Shown piece after piece: positions 5,498-12,304 of a DNA stretch of 12,355 nt; position 1 is the first letter of the stretch, and each line of letters opens with the position of its first letter. Position numbers and translations under genes: made by a program. The notes below the pieces were generated by a model, which saw only the letters and a list, made by a program, of their open reading frames with translations, searched no databases and was not told the origin of the DNA. The DNA comes from CAIJNA01 sp964516815 (GTDB taxonomy: Bacteria; Campylobacterota; Campylobacteria; Campylobacterales; Arcobacteraceae): the NCBI GenBank assembly GCA_964516815.1, contig CAZEXK010000032.1, positions 1 through 12,355 on the forward strand, given 5' to 3'.

Positions 5498-6562
5498 ATG
5501 GATATAATTACAAAACAAGATAGAATTAAAGGTATATTTTTTGCAAGCATTGTGGGAGATGCTTTGTGTTTAGGTTCACACTATGAATATGATGCAAAAA
5601 AAATATATGAAGCATATGGAAATAAAGACATACAAAATTTTATGAGCCCAGGAGAAATGATGGGTGGGCAAACACATGGAATTGGTTGGGGTCAAAGAAA
5701 TTATCATCCAGGAAAAAGTGCTGGTGGTACAACTGACTATGGAGATTATAATATACTTGTATTGGAACATTTAAGTGCATTAGCTAAGAAAAATGAAGTA
5801 TTTACAACACAGAGTTTAATACCTCATTGGATGAATAGATTTGAAAATAATTGGGGTTCATGGGTTTGTACTATGACAAAAGAAACATATGGACAATTAA
5901 AACAAAATGTTCCACTACAAAAAGTTGGGGGCTATTCAAATGCAATGGCTATAAGACATATAGCTGGTTATGCTTGCTATAACGATGAACAAAGTATTGC
6001 TACTTTTTCAAGAGATGTAATGTTTACACATATACATGAAGAAGCCTTAGCAGGAGGTGAATTTTTTGCAAGAGTAACTTTTAAAGTTTTAAATGGTTCT
6101 AATCCAAAAAATGCAATTGAGGAAGTTGCTTTAAATATGAGTAGTTTTATTCAAGAAAAAGTAGAAATTGCAATAAAAAAAGTACAAGAAGCTAGTGATG
6201 TGAATTCACAATTATATAAAGAACAATTTTGCGATGATTTAGCTTTAACTTCTATGGCAAAACTTTGGGATGTAGGTAGATCTGAACCAATCAGAGTTGG
6301 AAAAGCAAGTCCAACTGAAGGCACACTTCCAGGCGCTGTTTATATTATATTAAAGTATTATGATAAGCCAGATGCATTAAATAAAGCTCTTGTAGCAAAT
6401 GCTATGATTGGTGGAGATAATGCTTCAAGATCAATTGCTATTGGTATGGTTTTAGGAGCGTATAAAGGTATAAATGCAATAAAACCACAATGGTTAAACT
6501 CCTTAGAACAATATGAATATTGTGAAAATATGCTAAATACTTTACCATTATTACAAAAATAA
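5498..6562 (+). CDS. ADP-ribosylglycohydrolase-family protein with altered metal motifs
   Basis: This 354-aa protein has the all-helical ADP-ribosylglycohydrolase (ARH/DraG) fold, whose active members remove ADP-ribose from proteins or small molecules using two Mg ions. It shows RIKGIFFASIVGDALCLG at 9-25, GGTTDYGDYN at 76-85, THIHEEALAGGEFFAR at 177-192, and IGGDNASRSIAIGMVLGA at 304-321. In typical members the first metal site reads T-D-D and the last reads D-x-D-T/S. Here they read T-D-Y-G-D and D-N-A-S, so the second Asp of the last motif is Ala. This pattern recalls the selenoprotein J/J1-crystallin branch of the family, but that is from memory. Activity is uncertain: it may be a different hydrolase or a binding protein. 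A good GAGG ribosome site supports the start. It is divergent from the SagB-like gene. Confidence 0.88.
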   Translation: MDIITKQDRIKGIFFASIVGDALCLGSHYEYDAKKIYEAYGNKDIQNFMSPGEMMGGQTHGIGWGQRNYHPGKSAGGTTDYGDYNILVLEHLSALAKKNEVFTTQSLIPHWMNRFENNWGSWVCTMTKETYGQLKQNVPLQKVGGYSNAMAIRHIAGYACYNDEQSIATFSRDVMFTHIHEEALAGGEFFARVTFKVLNGSNPKNAIEEVALNMSSFIQEKVEIAIKKVQEASDVNSQLYKEQFCDDLALTSMAKLWDVGRSEPIRVGKASPTEGTLPGAVYIILKYYDKPDALNKALVANAMIGGDNASRSIAIGMVLGAYKGINAIKPQWLNSLEQYEYCENMLNTLPLLQK

Positions 6563-6574
6563 TATTTTGATTTA

Positions 6575-6583
6575 TGCTATAAT
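6575..6583 (+). promoter_or_regulatory. Extended -10 promoter of the thioredoxin-queD-queE-aguA operon
   Basis: TGcTATAAT (TG at 6575-6576, perfect hexamer 6578-6583) lies 26 nt before the ATG at 6610. This gives a leader of about 20 nt with an AGG ribosome site at 6602-6604. It is the only promoter-like site in the 47-nt gap and no other gap exists within the operon. Confidence 0.6.
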
Positions 6584-6609
6584 ATTATAAATAAAATACC
6601 TAGGTCATT

Positions 6610-7104
6610 ATGAAAAAAATTAAATATTTTACAAAAGAAATAATATCATTTGCTATTATGTTACTTATCATATCTAATGCATTTAGCTATTATAGATCTT
6701 TAGAATTAAATAAACAAAATTTTGATTTACAAGATATAATTTTAATTGATAATTCAAAATACACTTATGACACTACAAAGCCTTTATTAGTTCACTTTTG
6801 GGCTACTTGGTGTCCTATATGTAAAGTTGAAGCACCAAATATACAAGAACTTTCTAAAACATATAATGTCCTTACTATATCAAGTGATTCAGGTGATAAT
6901 GCCAATGTAAGTGCATATTTGAAAAATGAAAAACTTGACTTTAAAGTATTAAACGATGAAAATTATGTATTAGCTAAAAAGTTTAATATAAAAGTTTATC
7001 CTACAACATTAATTTATGATAGGAACAATAAACTAACCTTTAGTGAAGTTGGATATACTTCAACTTTAGGATTAAAACTAAGAATGTGGTGGGCTAATAT
7101 ATAA
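6610..7104 (+). CDS. Membrane-anchored thioredoxin-fold disulfide oxidoreductase (ScsD/TlpA-like)
   Basis: This is a 164-aa periplasm-facing thiol-disulfide oxidoreductase. A Lys-rich N-terminus and one hydrophobic segment (about 9-27) form an uncleaved signal anchor. The thioredoxin domain follows, with LVHFWATWCPICKVEAPNI placing the redox pair at C68 and C71 (CPIC), and the cis-proline at P131 in VYPTT. Length and the WCP.C context match ScsD/TlpA-like proteins that act in cytochrome maturation, copper tolerance or general disulfide exchange; the exact partner cannot be told. It is the first gene of a four-gene operon, and its TAA overlaps the queD ATG by one base (TAATG). A functional link to queuosine synthesis is not known, so its position may simply reflect co-expression. 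Confidence 0.9.
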   Translation: MKKIKYFTKEIISFAIMLLIISNAFSYYRSLELNKQNFDLQDIILIDNSKYTYDTTKPLLVHFWATWCPICKVEAPNIQELSKTYNVLTISSDSGDNANVSAYLKNEKLDFKVLNDENYVLAKKFNIKVYPTTLIYDRNNKLTFSEVGYTSTLGLKLRMWWANI

Positions 7105-7661
7105 TGCAAATTAAAAATAAAAAATGGCAAATAAGTAAGCAATTTGATTTTTGTTATGGTCATAGAGTTTGGTCTCAAGAATTAAATAAAGAATATGCAT
7201 TAGATGACTGTTTAAAGTGCAGACATTTGCACGGACACCAAGGTAAAATATTGGTACATTTAGAAGCATACGAGCTTTCAAATGGTATGATAACAGATTT
7301 TAAACACTTAAATTGGTTCAAAAAATTTCTAGAAGATACTCTTGATCATAAGTTTATACTAGATATAAATGATCCTTTATTTGAAATATTATTGCCCCAT
7401 TTTAAAGACAAAAAAAACTTACATAAAATGAGTGAAAATTATCAAATACCTGATTTGAATATCTTAAAACATGAAAATAATTATATTCAAGAACTTTATG
7501 AGGGTTATATTATAGTTGATTTTGTTCCTACAAGTGAAAATCTATCAGCTTGGCTTTTAGATATAGTATCAAAAAAAATGGCTAAAATTAATATTCATGT
7601 ATCACATTTAGAATACTATGAAACTCCAAAAAGTAAAAGTGTTGTATTTAATCAATGCTAG
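7104..7661 (+). CDS. queD: QueD, 6-carboxy-tetrahydropterin synthase (long form)
   Basis: QueD converts dihydroneopterin triphosphate to 6-carboxy-5,6,7,8-tetrahydropterin, the second step towards 7-deazaguanine bases such as queuosine. The zinc ligands are H20 (CYGHRVW), H43 and H45 (LHGH). C39 in CRHLHGH aligns with the catalytic Cys. GMITDF at 61-66, LDHKF at 80-84 (catalytic Asp-His), PTSENLSAWL at 142-151 and the C-terminal ET (E173) complete the site. At 185 aa it is much longer than the roughly 120-aa E. coli enzyme. The extra residues lie mainly at about 92-140, between LDH and PTSE, a loop of unknown role that may be usual in this phylum. It is translationally coupled to both neighbours: TAATG with the upstream gene and a 7-nt overlap with queE. 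Confidence 0.94.
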   Translation: MQIKNKKWQISKQFDFCYGHRVWSQELNKEYALDDCLKCRHLHGHQGKILVHLEAYELSNGMITDFKHLNWFKKFLEDTLDHKFILDINDPLFEILLPHFKDKKNLHKMSENYQIPDLNILKHENNYIQELYEGYIIVDFVPTSENLSAWLLDIVSKKMAKINIHVSHLEYYETPKSKSVVFNQC

Positions 7662-8407
7662 AAATAAATGAAATATTTGGCCCTACTATTCAAGGTGAGG
7701 GTAAACTTGTAGGAAATCCTAGTATTTTTGTAAGATTTGGTAATTGCAACATGTCTTGTGAAGGCTTTGGTGTTGAGTATGAAACACCAAGTGGTGTTAA
7801 AAAATTCTCTTGTGATTCTTTTCATGCCAGTGATATAACCTTTAAAGAGCAATGGAAAACATATAACTTTGCTAAAGATGTAATAAAAGATATAAATAAA
7901 TTAATTCCAAAATATTTATTGGATATTGTAATTACTGGTGGAGAACCACTTTTATATTGGAAAAATGAAGAATTTCAAAAACTTTTATTTCACTATATTA
8001 GTGAAGGTTATAATATCACTATAGAAACAAATGCTTCACTTAATATTGAATTTACGCATGATTGGCAAAAGAAAATATTATTTTCAATGAGTGTTAAGTT
8101 AGAAAACTCAGGTGAAAAATTGCAAAAGAGAATTAATATTGACACTATAGAAAAAATAATAACACAAAATAATCAATCTTATTTAAAATTTGTTGTTTGT
8201 AAAAATTCTGTAAAAAAGGCATCTATGCAAATCGATGAAATATTAAATAAGGTATCAAAATGTGAAGTATATCTTATGCCTTTAGGAGATACAGCTATAG
8301 ATATAGATAAAAACTCATTAAGTATTATAAACTTGTGTCTTAAAAAAGGGTTTAAATATTCAGATAGATTACATATAAGAGTTTGGAACAATAAAAGAGG
8401 CGTTTAA
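7655..8407 (+). CDS. queE: QueE, 7-carboxy-7-deazaguanine synthase (radical SAM)
   Basis: QueE rearranges 6-carboxy-tetrahydropterin, the product of QueD, to 7-carboxy-7-deazaguanine using a 4Fe-4S cluster and SAM. The N-terminus NEIFGPTIQGEGKLVGNPSIFVRF is typical. Later hallmarks are TGGEP at 94-98 (SAM binding), IETNAS at 123-128, SVKLENSG at 146-153, LMPLGD at 208-212, and the C-terminal RLHIRVWNNKRGV. The cluster motif is unusual: C31 and C35 are spaced CxxxC, but the third Cys of the standard CxxxCxxC is Phe (F38), and the only other nearby Cys is C53 in CDS, 17 residues later. Longer spacings are known in some QueE proteins, such as CX14CX2C in Burkholderia, so C31/C35/C53 probably hold the cluster. 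It overlaps queD by 7 nt and aguA by 1 nt. Confidence 0.93.
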   Translation: MLEINEIFGPTIQGEGKLVGNPSIFVRFGNCNMSCEGFGVEYETPSGVKKFSCDSFHASDITFKEQWKTYNFAKDVIKDINKLIPKYLLDIVITGGEPLLYWKNEEFQKLLFHYISEGYNITIETNASLNIEFTHDWQKKILFSMSVKLENSGEKLQKRINIDTIEKIITQNNQSYLKFVVCKNSVKKASMQIDEILNKVSKCEVYLMPLGDTAIDIDKNSLSIINLCLKKGFKYSDRLHIRVWNNKRGV

Positions 8408-9402
8408 TGTTACAAGCACAATGGAGTGAGCAAGAGTTTATTCAGTTAGTTTTCCCACATAAAAATACACACTGGAATGAGTATTTTGAAGATGCTATTA
8501 ATACATTTGTGAATATTGCTTTAGCAATACAAAAATACCAAAAAGTTTTAATAATTGCTCAAGAGTTAAGTTATGTTAAATCATTGTTTAAAAATAAAAA
8601 AAACCTTTCATTTGTAAAAATTGATTCAAACGATACATGGAGTAGGGACTTTGGCGGAATTACGGTAAAGCATAATAATCAATTTACGGTGTTAGATTTT
8701 AAATTTAATGCATGGGGTAAAAAATTTAAATACCAAAAAGATAATAAAATTACACAACAATTAAAATTAAAAGGTTTACTAAAATCATACAAGCATAAAA
8801 GTGTAAACTTTGTACTAGAAGGTGGAAGTATTGATAGCAATGGGAATGGTTTAATACTAACTACTAGTAAATGTTTATTACAAAAAAAAAGAAATCCACA
8901 TTTAAATCAAACTAGTATAGATAAAACTTTAAAAGAATACTTGGGTGCAAAAAAAATAATATGGCTTAATCATGGAGCATTAAAAGGTGATGATACTGAC
9001 TCACACATTGATACACTCGCAAGATTTGTAAATAAAAATACAATTGTTTATCAAAGTTGTGAAAAAAGTGATGATGATAATTATGATGAATTTTGTCGTA
9101 TGAAACATGAGTTAGAAAATATAACAGATGAAAATTCAAATAAGTTTAAACTAGTAGCACTTCCAAGTATAAGTAAAATATATAATCATGAACAAAGACT
9201 ATTAGCTAGTTATGTTAATTTTTTGATTATTAATAATGCAGTTTTAGTACCAATATACAATGATGACAATGATAAGATAGCCTTAGATATTTTTAAAAAG
9301 TTATTTCCTAAAAGAGAAATAATTGCAATAAATTGTACAACTCTTATAAAACAAAATGGCTCTTTGCATTGTGTTACAATGCAATATCCTAAAGTAACTT
9401 AA
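8407..9402 (+). CDS. aguA: AguA, agmatine deiminase
   Basis: AguA hydrolyses agmatine to N-carbamoylputrescine and ammonia, the first step of the agmatine route to putrescine. The 331-aa protein has the guanidine-modifying enzyme signatures: NDTWSRDFGG at 75-84, DFKFNAWGKKF at 97-107, LEGGSID at 137-143, DDTDSHIDTLARF at 195-207 with catalytic H200, and the terminal GSLHCVTMQYP with nucleophile C322. Length is slightly under the usual 340-370 aa. The group also contains peptidylarginine deiminase-like proteins, but the bacterial AguA pattern and the presence of aguB nearby favour agmatine. It is the last gene of the operon, its ATG overlapping the queE stop (TAATG), with a strong AGAGG ribosome site at 8396-8400. 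It converges on the M48 gene with 12 nt between stops and no hairpin terminator. Confidence 0.92.
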   Translation: MLQAQWSEQEFIQLVFPHKNTHWNEYFEDAINTFVNIALAIQKYQKVLIIAQELSYVKSLFKNKKNLSFVKIDSNDTWSRDFGGITVKHNNQFTVLDFKFNAWGKKFKYQKDNKITQQLKLKGLLKSYKHKSVNFVLEGGSIDSNGNGLILTTSKCLLQKKRNPHLNQTSIDKTLKEYLGAKKIIWLNHGALKGDDTDSHIDTLARFVNKNTIVYQSCEKSDDDNYDEFCRMKHELENITDENSNKFKLVALPSISKIYNHEQRLLASYVNFLIINNAVLVPIYNDDNDKIALDIFKKLFPKREIIAINCTTLIKQNGSLHCVTMQYPKVT

Positions 9403-9414
9403 CAGTTGAATTTA

Positions 9415-10212
9415 TTACATTTTTTTATATAAGTGTTGTACTTTTTTTGAATAAATTTTCAAATCTTTAATTCTTGTTGCATTTGATGGATGAGTACTTA
9501 AAATTTCAATTGGTGCTTGCTTGCTTAAACTAGCCATTTTTTGCCAAACTCTAACAGCATCACTTGGATTATAGCCCGAACGAGCCGCTAGTTCTACACC
9601 CATTCTATCTGCTTCTGTTTCGTGAGTTCTACTATTTGGTAATGTTAATGTAACATCTATAGCTTTTTGAGCTAAAGAAGAACCTACATTTCCTAGTTTA
9701 TAATACTGACTAATCAATGATAAACCAACATTTTTAATAACTGATTGACTAGCTCTTTCTCTTCCATGCTCTCGAAGTGCATGAGCAATTTCATGTCCCA
9801 TAATAGCAGCTATTTCTCCATCACTTAATTTTAATTTATTTATAATACCTGTATAAAATGCTATTTTACCTCCTGGCATACACCATGCATTTAATTGATC
9901 TGATGATATTAAATTCACTTCCCATTTCCATTTGAGTGCATCTTTTCTAAATACTACAACATTTTTTATTAGTTTATTAGCAATAGTTGTCAATCTTTGT
10001 AATGTAGCTTTATCTTTATTTAGTTTATTTTCCTTTTTAGCTTTTGTGATAATTGCACTATATGCTTGGCTTGCACCTTTTTGCATTTTTGATGCACTCA
10101 AAGACATAAATTGTTTTCTATCAACTCCTACTACACCATTATTTGTACTTGAGTTATATGCACATCCAGTAAAGGACATTAATGAAATACTCAGTAATAA
10201 TTCTTTTTTCAT
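9415..10212 (-). CDS. M48-family zinc metalloprotease lipoprotein (LoiP/YcaL-like)
   Basis: This 265-aa protein is a membrane-attached zinc peptidase of family M48, related to LoiP and YcaL, which act in envelope protein quality control. A short signal peptide ends in lipobox SFTG-C17, predicting a lipoprotein. The core includes NAWCMPGGKIAFYTGI at 108-123, IMGHEIAHAL at 137-146 with HExxH (H140, E141, H144), and HETEADRMG at 197-205 giving the third zinc ligand E200. STHPSNATRI at 239-248 follows near the end, as expected. No TPR repeats of the BepA type are present. A TATAAT lies on the minus strand at 10247-10242, and GGA at 10220-10218 is the ribosome site. It is divergent from the aldo/keto reductase gene and convergent with aguA, separating aguA from aguB. 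Confidence 0.93.
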   Translation of the reverse strand: MKKELLLSISLMSFTGCAYNSSTNNGVVGVDRKQFMSLSASKMQKGASQAYSAIITKAKKENKLNKDKATLQRLTTIANKLIKNVVVFRKDALKWKWEVNLISSDQLNAWCMPGGKIAFYTGIINKLKLSDGEIAAIMGHEIAHALREHGRERASQSVIKNVGLSLISQYYKLGNVGSSLAQKAIDVTLTLPNSRTHETEADRMGVELAARSGYNPSDAVRVWQKMASLSKQAPIEILSTHPSNATRIKDLKIYSKKVQHLYKKM

Positions 10213-10241
10213 ATTTATCCAATTGTATTTATTTTTAGTTT

Positions 10242-10247
10242 ATTATA
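10242..10247 (-). promoter_or_regulatory. Candidate -10 box of the M48 protease gene
   Basis: A perfect TATAAT on the minus strand lies 29 nt before the ATG at 10212 and would leave a leader of about 23 nt containing GGA at 10220-10218. It shares the 85-nt divergent gap with the aldo/keto reductase promoter. Confidence 0.5.
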
Positions 10248-10266
10248 CAAAAATATATATTATAAA

Positions 10267-10275
10267 TGATAAAAT
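10267..10275 (+). promoter_or_regulatory. Candidate extended -10 of the aldo/keto reductase gene
   Basis: TGaTAAAAT (TG at 10267-10268, hexamer 10270-10275) lies 22 nt before the ATG at 10298. An AAGG ribosome site follows at 10288-10291 with 6 nt spacing, which also fixes that ATG as the start. Confidence 0.5.
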
Positions 10276-10297
10276 GTTAAATAAATTAAGGCATATT

Positions 10298-11317
10298 ATG
10301 AAACACCGATATATTGGAAAAACTGGATTAAGAGTTAGTCCTATTTGTTTAGGAACAATGGGATTTGGTACATGGAGTGATGAAAAAGAATCTTTTAAAA
10401 TAATGGATAAAAGTGTTGACAATGGAATTAATTTTCTTGATACAGCAGAACTTTATCCAGTACCTCCAAAAGCTGAATTAGCTGGAATTACTGAGGAAAT
10501 TATTGGTAGATGGTTAAAAGGTAAACAAAGAGATAAATTCATAATTGCATCTAAAGTAGCAGGCGCTGCAAATGGATGGTTTGTACCACCAATCAGACAT
10601 GGAATGACTGCTGTTGATAGCTTTCATATAAAAAAAGCTGTTGAGCAAAGTTTAAAAAAACTTGATACTGATTATATTGATTTATATCAAATGCATTGGC
10701 CAGATACTGTTGTACCAATTGAAGAGTCATTAAGAGCTTTTGATGATCTTGTAAAAGAGGGTAAAGTAAGATATATTGGAACTTCAAATGATAGTACATA
10801 TGGTTTGACAAAAGCAAATGAAACATCTAAAAGATTAGGGATATCTAGATTTGAGTCTATACAAAATAATTTTTCATTAATAAATCCACGTTTTTTGGAT
10901 GAGTTAGGTGAGGTTTGTAAAAAAGAACAAATATCACTTCTGCCATATTCTCCAATTGGTGGTGGAATTTTAAGTGGTAAATATAATAATGATTTTTATC
11001 CTGAAGAATCTAGATTTGCACAATATATAAAAATAAATACACAAAGAATGAAACAAATGGCTGATAGATTTTTAAATGAAAAAACACTTCAAGCAACTCA
11101 AAAGTATGTTGATTTGGCAAATGAATTAGGGATGTCTCCTACAACATTAGCAGTCGCATATTCAATGCATTTTGATTTTGTGGCCTCAACAATAATCGGA
11201 GCTAGAAACACTCAACAATTAGATGATTCATTTAAAGCATTTGATACAATACTAAGTGATGAAGCTATGAGTAAAATAAAAGAAATTCAAAAAGAAATTA
11301 TGTACCCTATGGGCTAA
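10298..11317 (+). CDS. Tas-like NAD(P)H-dependent aldo/keto reductase
   Basis: This 339-aa cytoplasmic oxidoreductase of the aldo/keto reductase superfamily reduces carbonyl compounds with NADPH; the natural substrate is unknown. It resembles E. coli Tas throughout: the start MKHRYIGKTGLRVSPICLGTM, AELYPVPP, GITEEIIGRWLK, IIASKVAG, YIDLYQMHWPD, and the C-terminal IMYPMG. The catalytic tetrad can be placed at D48, Y53, K86 and H133. The NADPH-binding end shows ASTIIGARNTQQL. The frame is open for a further 366 nt upstream, but that part lies antisense to the M48 protease and is not coding. The ATG at 10298 has AAGG 6 nt upstream and matches the family N-terminus. It ends 3 nt before a hairpin terminator. 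Confidence 0.95.
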   Translation: MKHRYIGKTGLRVSPICLGTMGFGTWSDEKESFKIMDKSVDNGINFLDTAELYPVPPKAELAGITEEIIGRWLKGKQRDKFIIASKVAGAANGWFVPPIRHGMTAVDSFHIKKAVEQSLKKLDTDYIDLYQMHWPDTVVPIEESLRAFDDLVKEGKVRYIGTSNDSTYGLTKANETSKRLGISRFESIQNNFSLINPRFLDELGEVCKKEQISLLPYSPIGGGILSGKYNNDFYPEESRFAQYIKINTQRMKQMADRFLNEKTLQATQKYVDLANELGMSPTTLAVAYSMHFDFVASTIIGARNTQQLDDSFKAFDTILSDEAMSKIKEIQKEIMYPMG

Positions 11318-11320
11318 GTG

Positions 11321-11362
11321 TTTTAATACTTCTTAAAAAATGAAGTATTAAAATTATTTTAT
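11321..11362 (+). terminator. Hairpin terminator after the aldo/keto reductase gene
   Basis: A perfect 12-bp inverted repeat (TTTTAATACTTC at 11321-11332, its complement at 11342-11353) with a 9-nt A-rich loop begins 3 nt after the stop codon and is followed by a T-rich run (ttattttat). The stem is AT-rich, as expected in this genome. The downstream end lies close to the aguB start and overlaps its likely promoter. Confidence 0.65.
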
Positions 11363-11375
11363 ATAAAAGAGCAAC

Positions 11376-12245
11376 ATGAAAACAGCACTAATACAACAAA
11401 AATATTATGATTCAAAAGAAAAAACTATTGAACATACGGTTCTAAAAATACAAGAAGCTAGTAAAAATTCTTGTGATTTAGTAGTTTTACAAGAATTACA
11501 TCAAACACATTATTTTTGTAAAAATGAAAACATTAATAATTTTGATTTAGCTGATTCTTGGCAAGAAGATTTGAAGTTCTGGGCAAAAATTGCTAAAGAC
11601 AATAACCTTGTCTTAGTTACTTCTTTATTTGAAAAAAGAACTGAAGGAATTTATCACAATACTGCTGTAGTATTTGACAAAGATGGAAGTATTGCAGGAA
11701 AATATAGAAAAATGCACATACCTGATGATCCTGGGTTTTATGAAAAGTTTTATTTCACTCCTGGTGATTTAGGTTTTGAACCAATAAATACTAGTATTGG
11801 TAAACTTGGAGTCATGATATGTTGGGATCAATGGTTTGGTGAGGCTGCCAGGCTTATGACATTAAAAGGAGCTGATATTTTAATATATCCAACTGCTATT
11901 GGTTGGTTTGAAGAGGATAACACAAAAGAGAAACAAAGACAACTAAATGCTTGGATTACTGTGCAGCAAGGACATGCAATACAAAATGGCATACCAGTAA
12001 TTGCTGTAAATAGAGTAGGATTTGAAGAAGACACAAGTAAAGTATTAGATGGTATAAAGTTTTGGGGTAACTCTTTTGTATGTGGAGCTATGGGCGAAAT
12101 TATATCAAAAGCAGATGAAAATGAGCAAATAATTTATGCAAATATAAATAAAAAAGACAGTACAACTACAAGAAGATGGTGGCCTTTTTTAAGAGATAGA
12201 AGAATAGATGCTTATGAAAATATTACTAAAAGGTATATTGATTAA
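11376..12245 (+). CDS. aguB: AguB, N-carbamoylputrescine amidohydrolase
   Basis: AguB hydrolyses N-carbamoylputrescine to putrescine, CO2 and ammonia, completing the pathway begun by AguA. The 289-aa protein is a nitrilase-superfamily amidase with catalytic triad E40 (VVLQELHQ), K112 (KYRKMHIPDD) and C149 (VMICWDQWFGEAARL). The HIPDDPGFYEKFYFTPGD segment and the C-terminal TTRRWWPFLRDRRIDAY are characteristic of carbamoylputrescine amidases rather than other nitrilases. Length is normal. The start is supported by an AAGAG ribosome site at 11367-11371. It stands alone behind a terminator, so it has its own promoter, probably the AT-rich stretch overlapping the terminator's right arm. No arginine decarboxylase gene is in the window to supply agmatine. 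Confidence 0.95.
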   Translation: MKTALIQQKYYDSKEKTIEHTVLKIQEASKNSCDLVVLQELHQTHYFCKNENINNFDLADSWQEDLKFWAKIAKDNNLVLVTSLFEKRTEGIYHNTAVVFDKDGSIAGKYRKMHIPDDPGFYEKFYFTPGDLGFEPINTSIGKLGVMICWDQWFGEAARLMTLKGADILIYPTAIGWFEEDNTKEKQRQLNAWITVQQGHAIQNGIPVIAVNRVGFEEDTSKVLDGIKFWGNSFVCGAMGEIISKADENEQIIYANINKKDSTTTRRWWPFLRDRRIDAYENITKRYID

Positions 12246-12304
12246 ATTGTTGATCCTATAATTATAAAGATACAAGGTTTTCAAATTTCAATATATAATC
12301 TAAA

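Noticed and set aside
3251..6562. A ribosomal peptide natural-product cluster around the SagB-like gene
   Set aside because: No YcaO cyclase, leader-containing precursor peptide, protease or transporter for it is present in the window.
7658..8391. Two minus-strand open frames inside queE
   Set aside because: Both are antisense to conserved radical SAM sequence and show no family features.
9932..10297. N-terminal extension of the aldo/keto reductase frame
   Set aside because: It is antisense to the M48 protease gene. The reductase family N-terminus, the AAGG ribosome site and the promoter all point to the ATG at 10298.
10593..10826. Minus-strand open frame inside the aldo/keto reductase gene
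   Set aside because: It is antisense to the catalytic barrel of the reductase, with Gln/Leu-rich shadow composition.
11828..12034. Minus-strand open frame inside aguB
   Set aside because: It is the shadow of the AguB catalytic region and has no ribosome site or family match.
12246..12304. Palindrome around tataattata as terminator or divergent promoter
   Set aside because: It is short and wholly A-T, with no T-run or gene start placed to use it.
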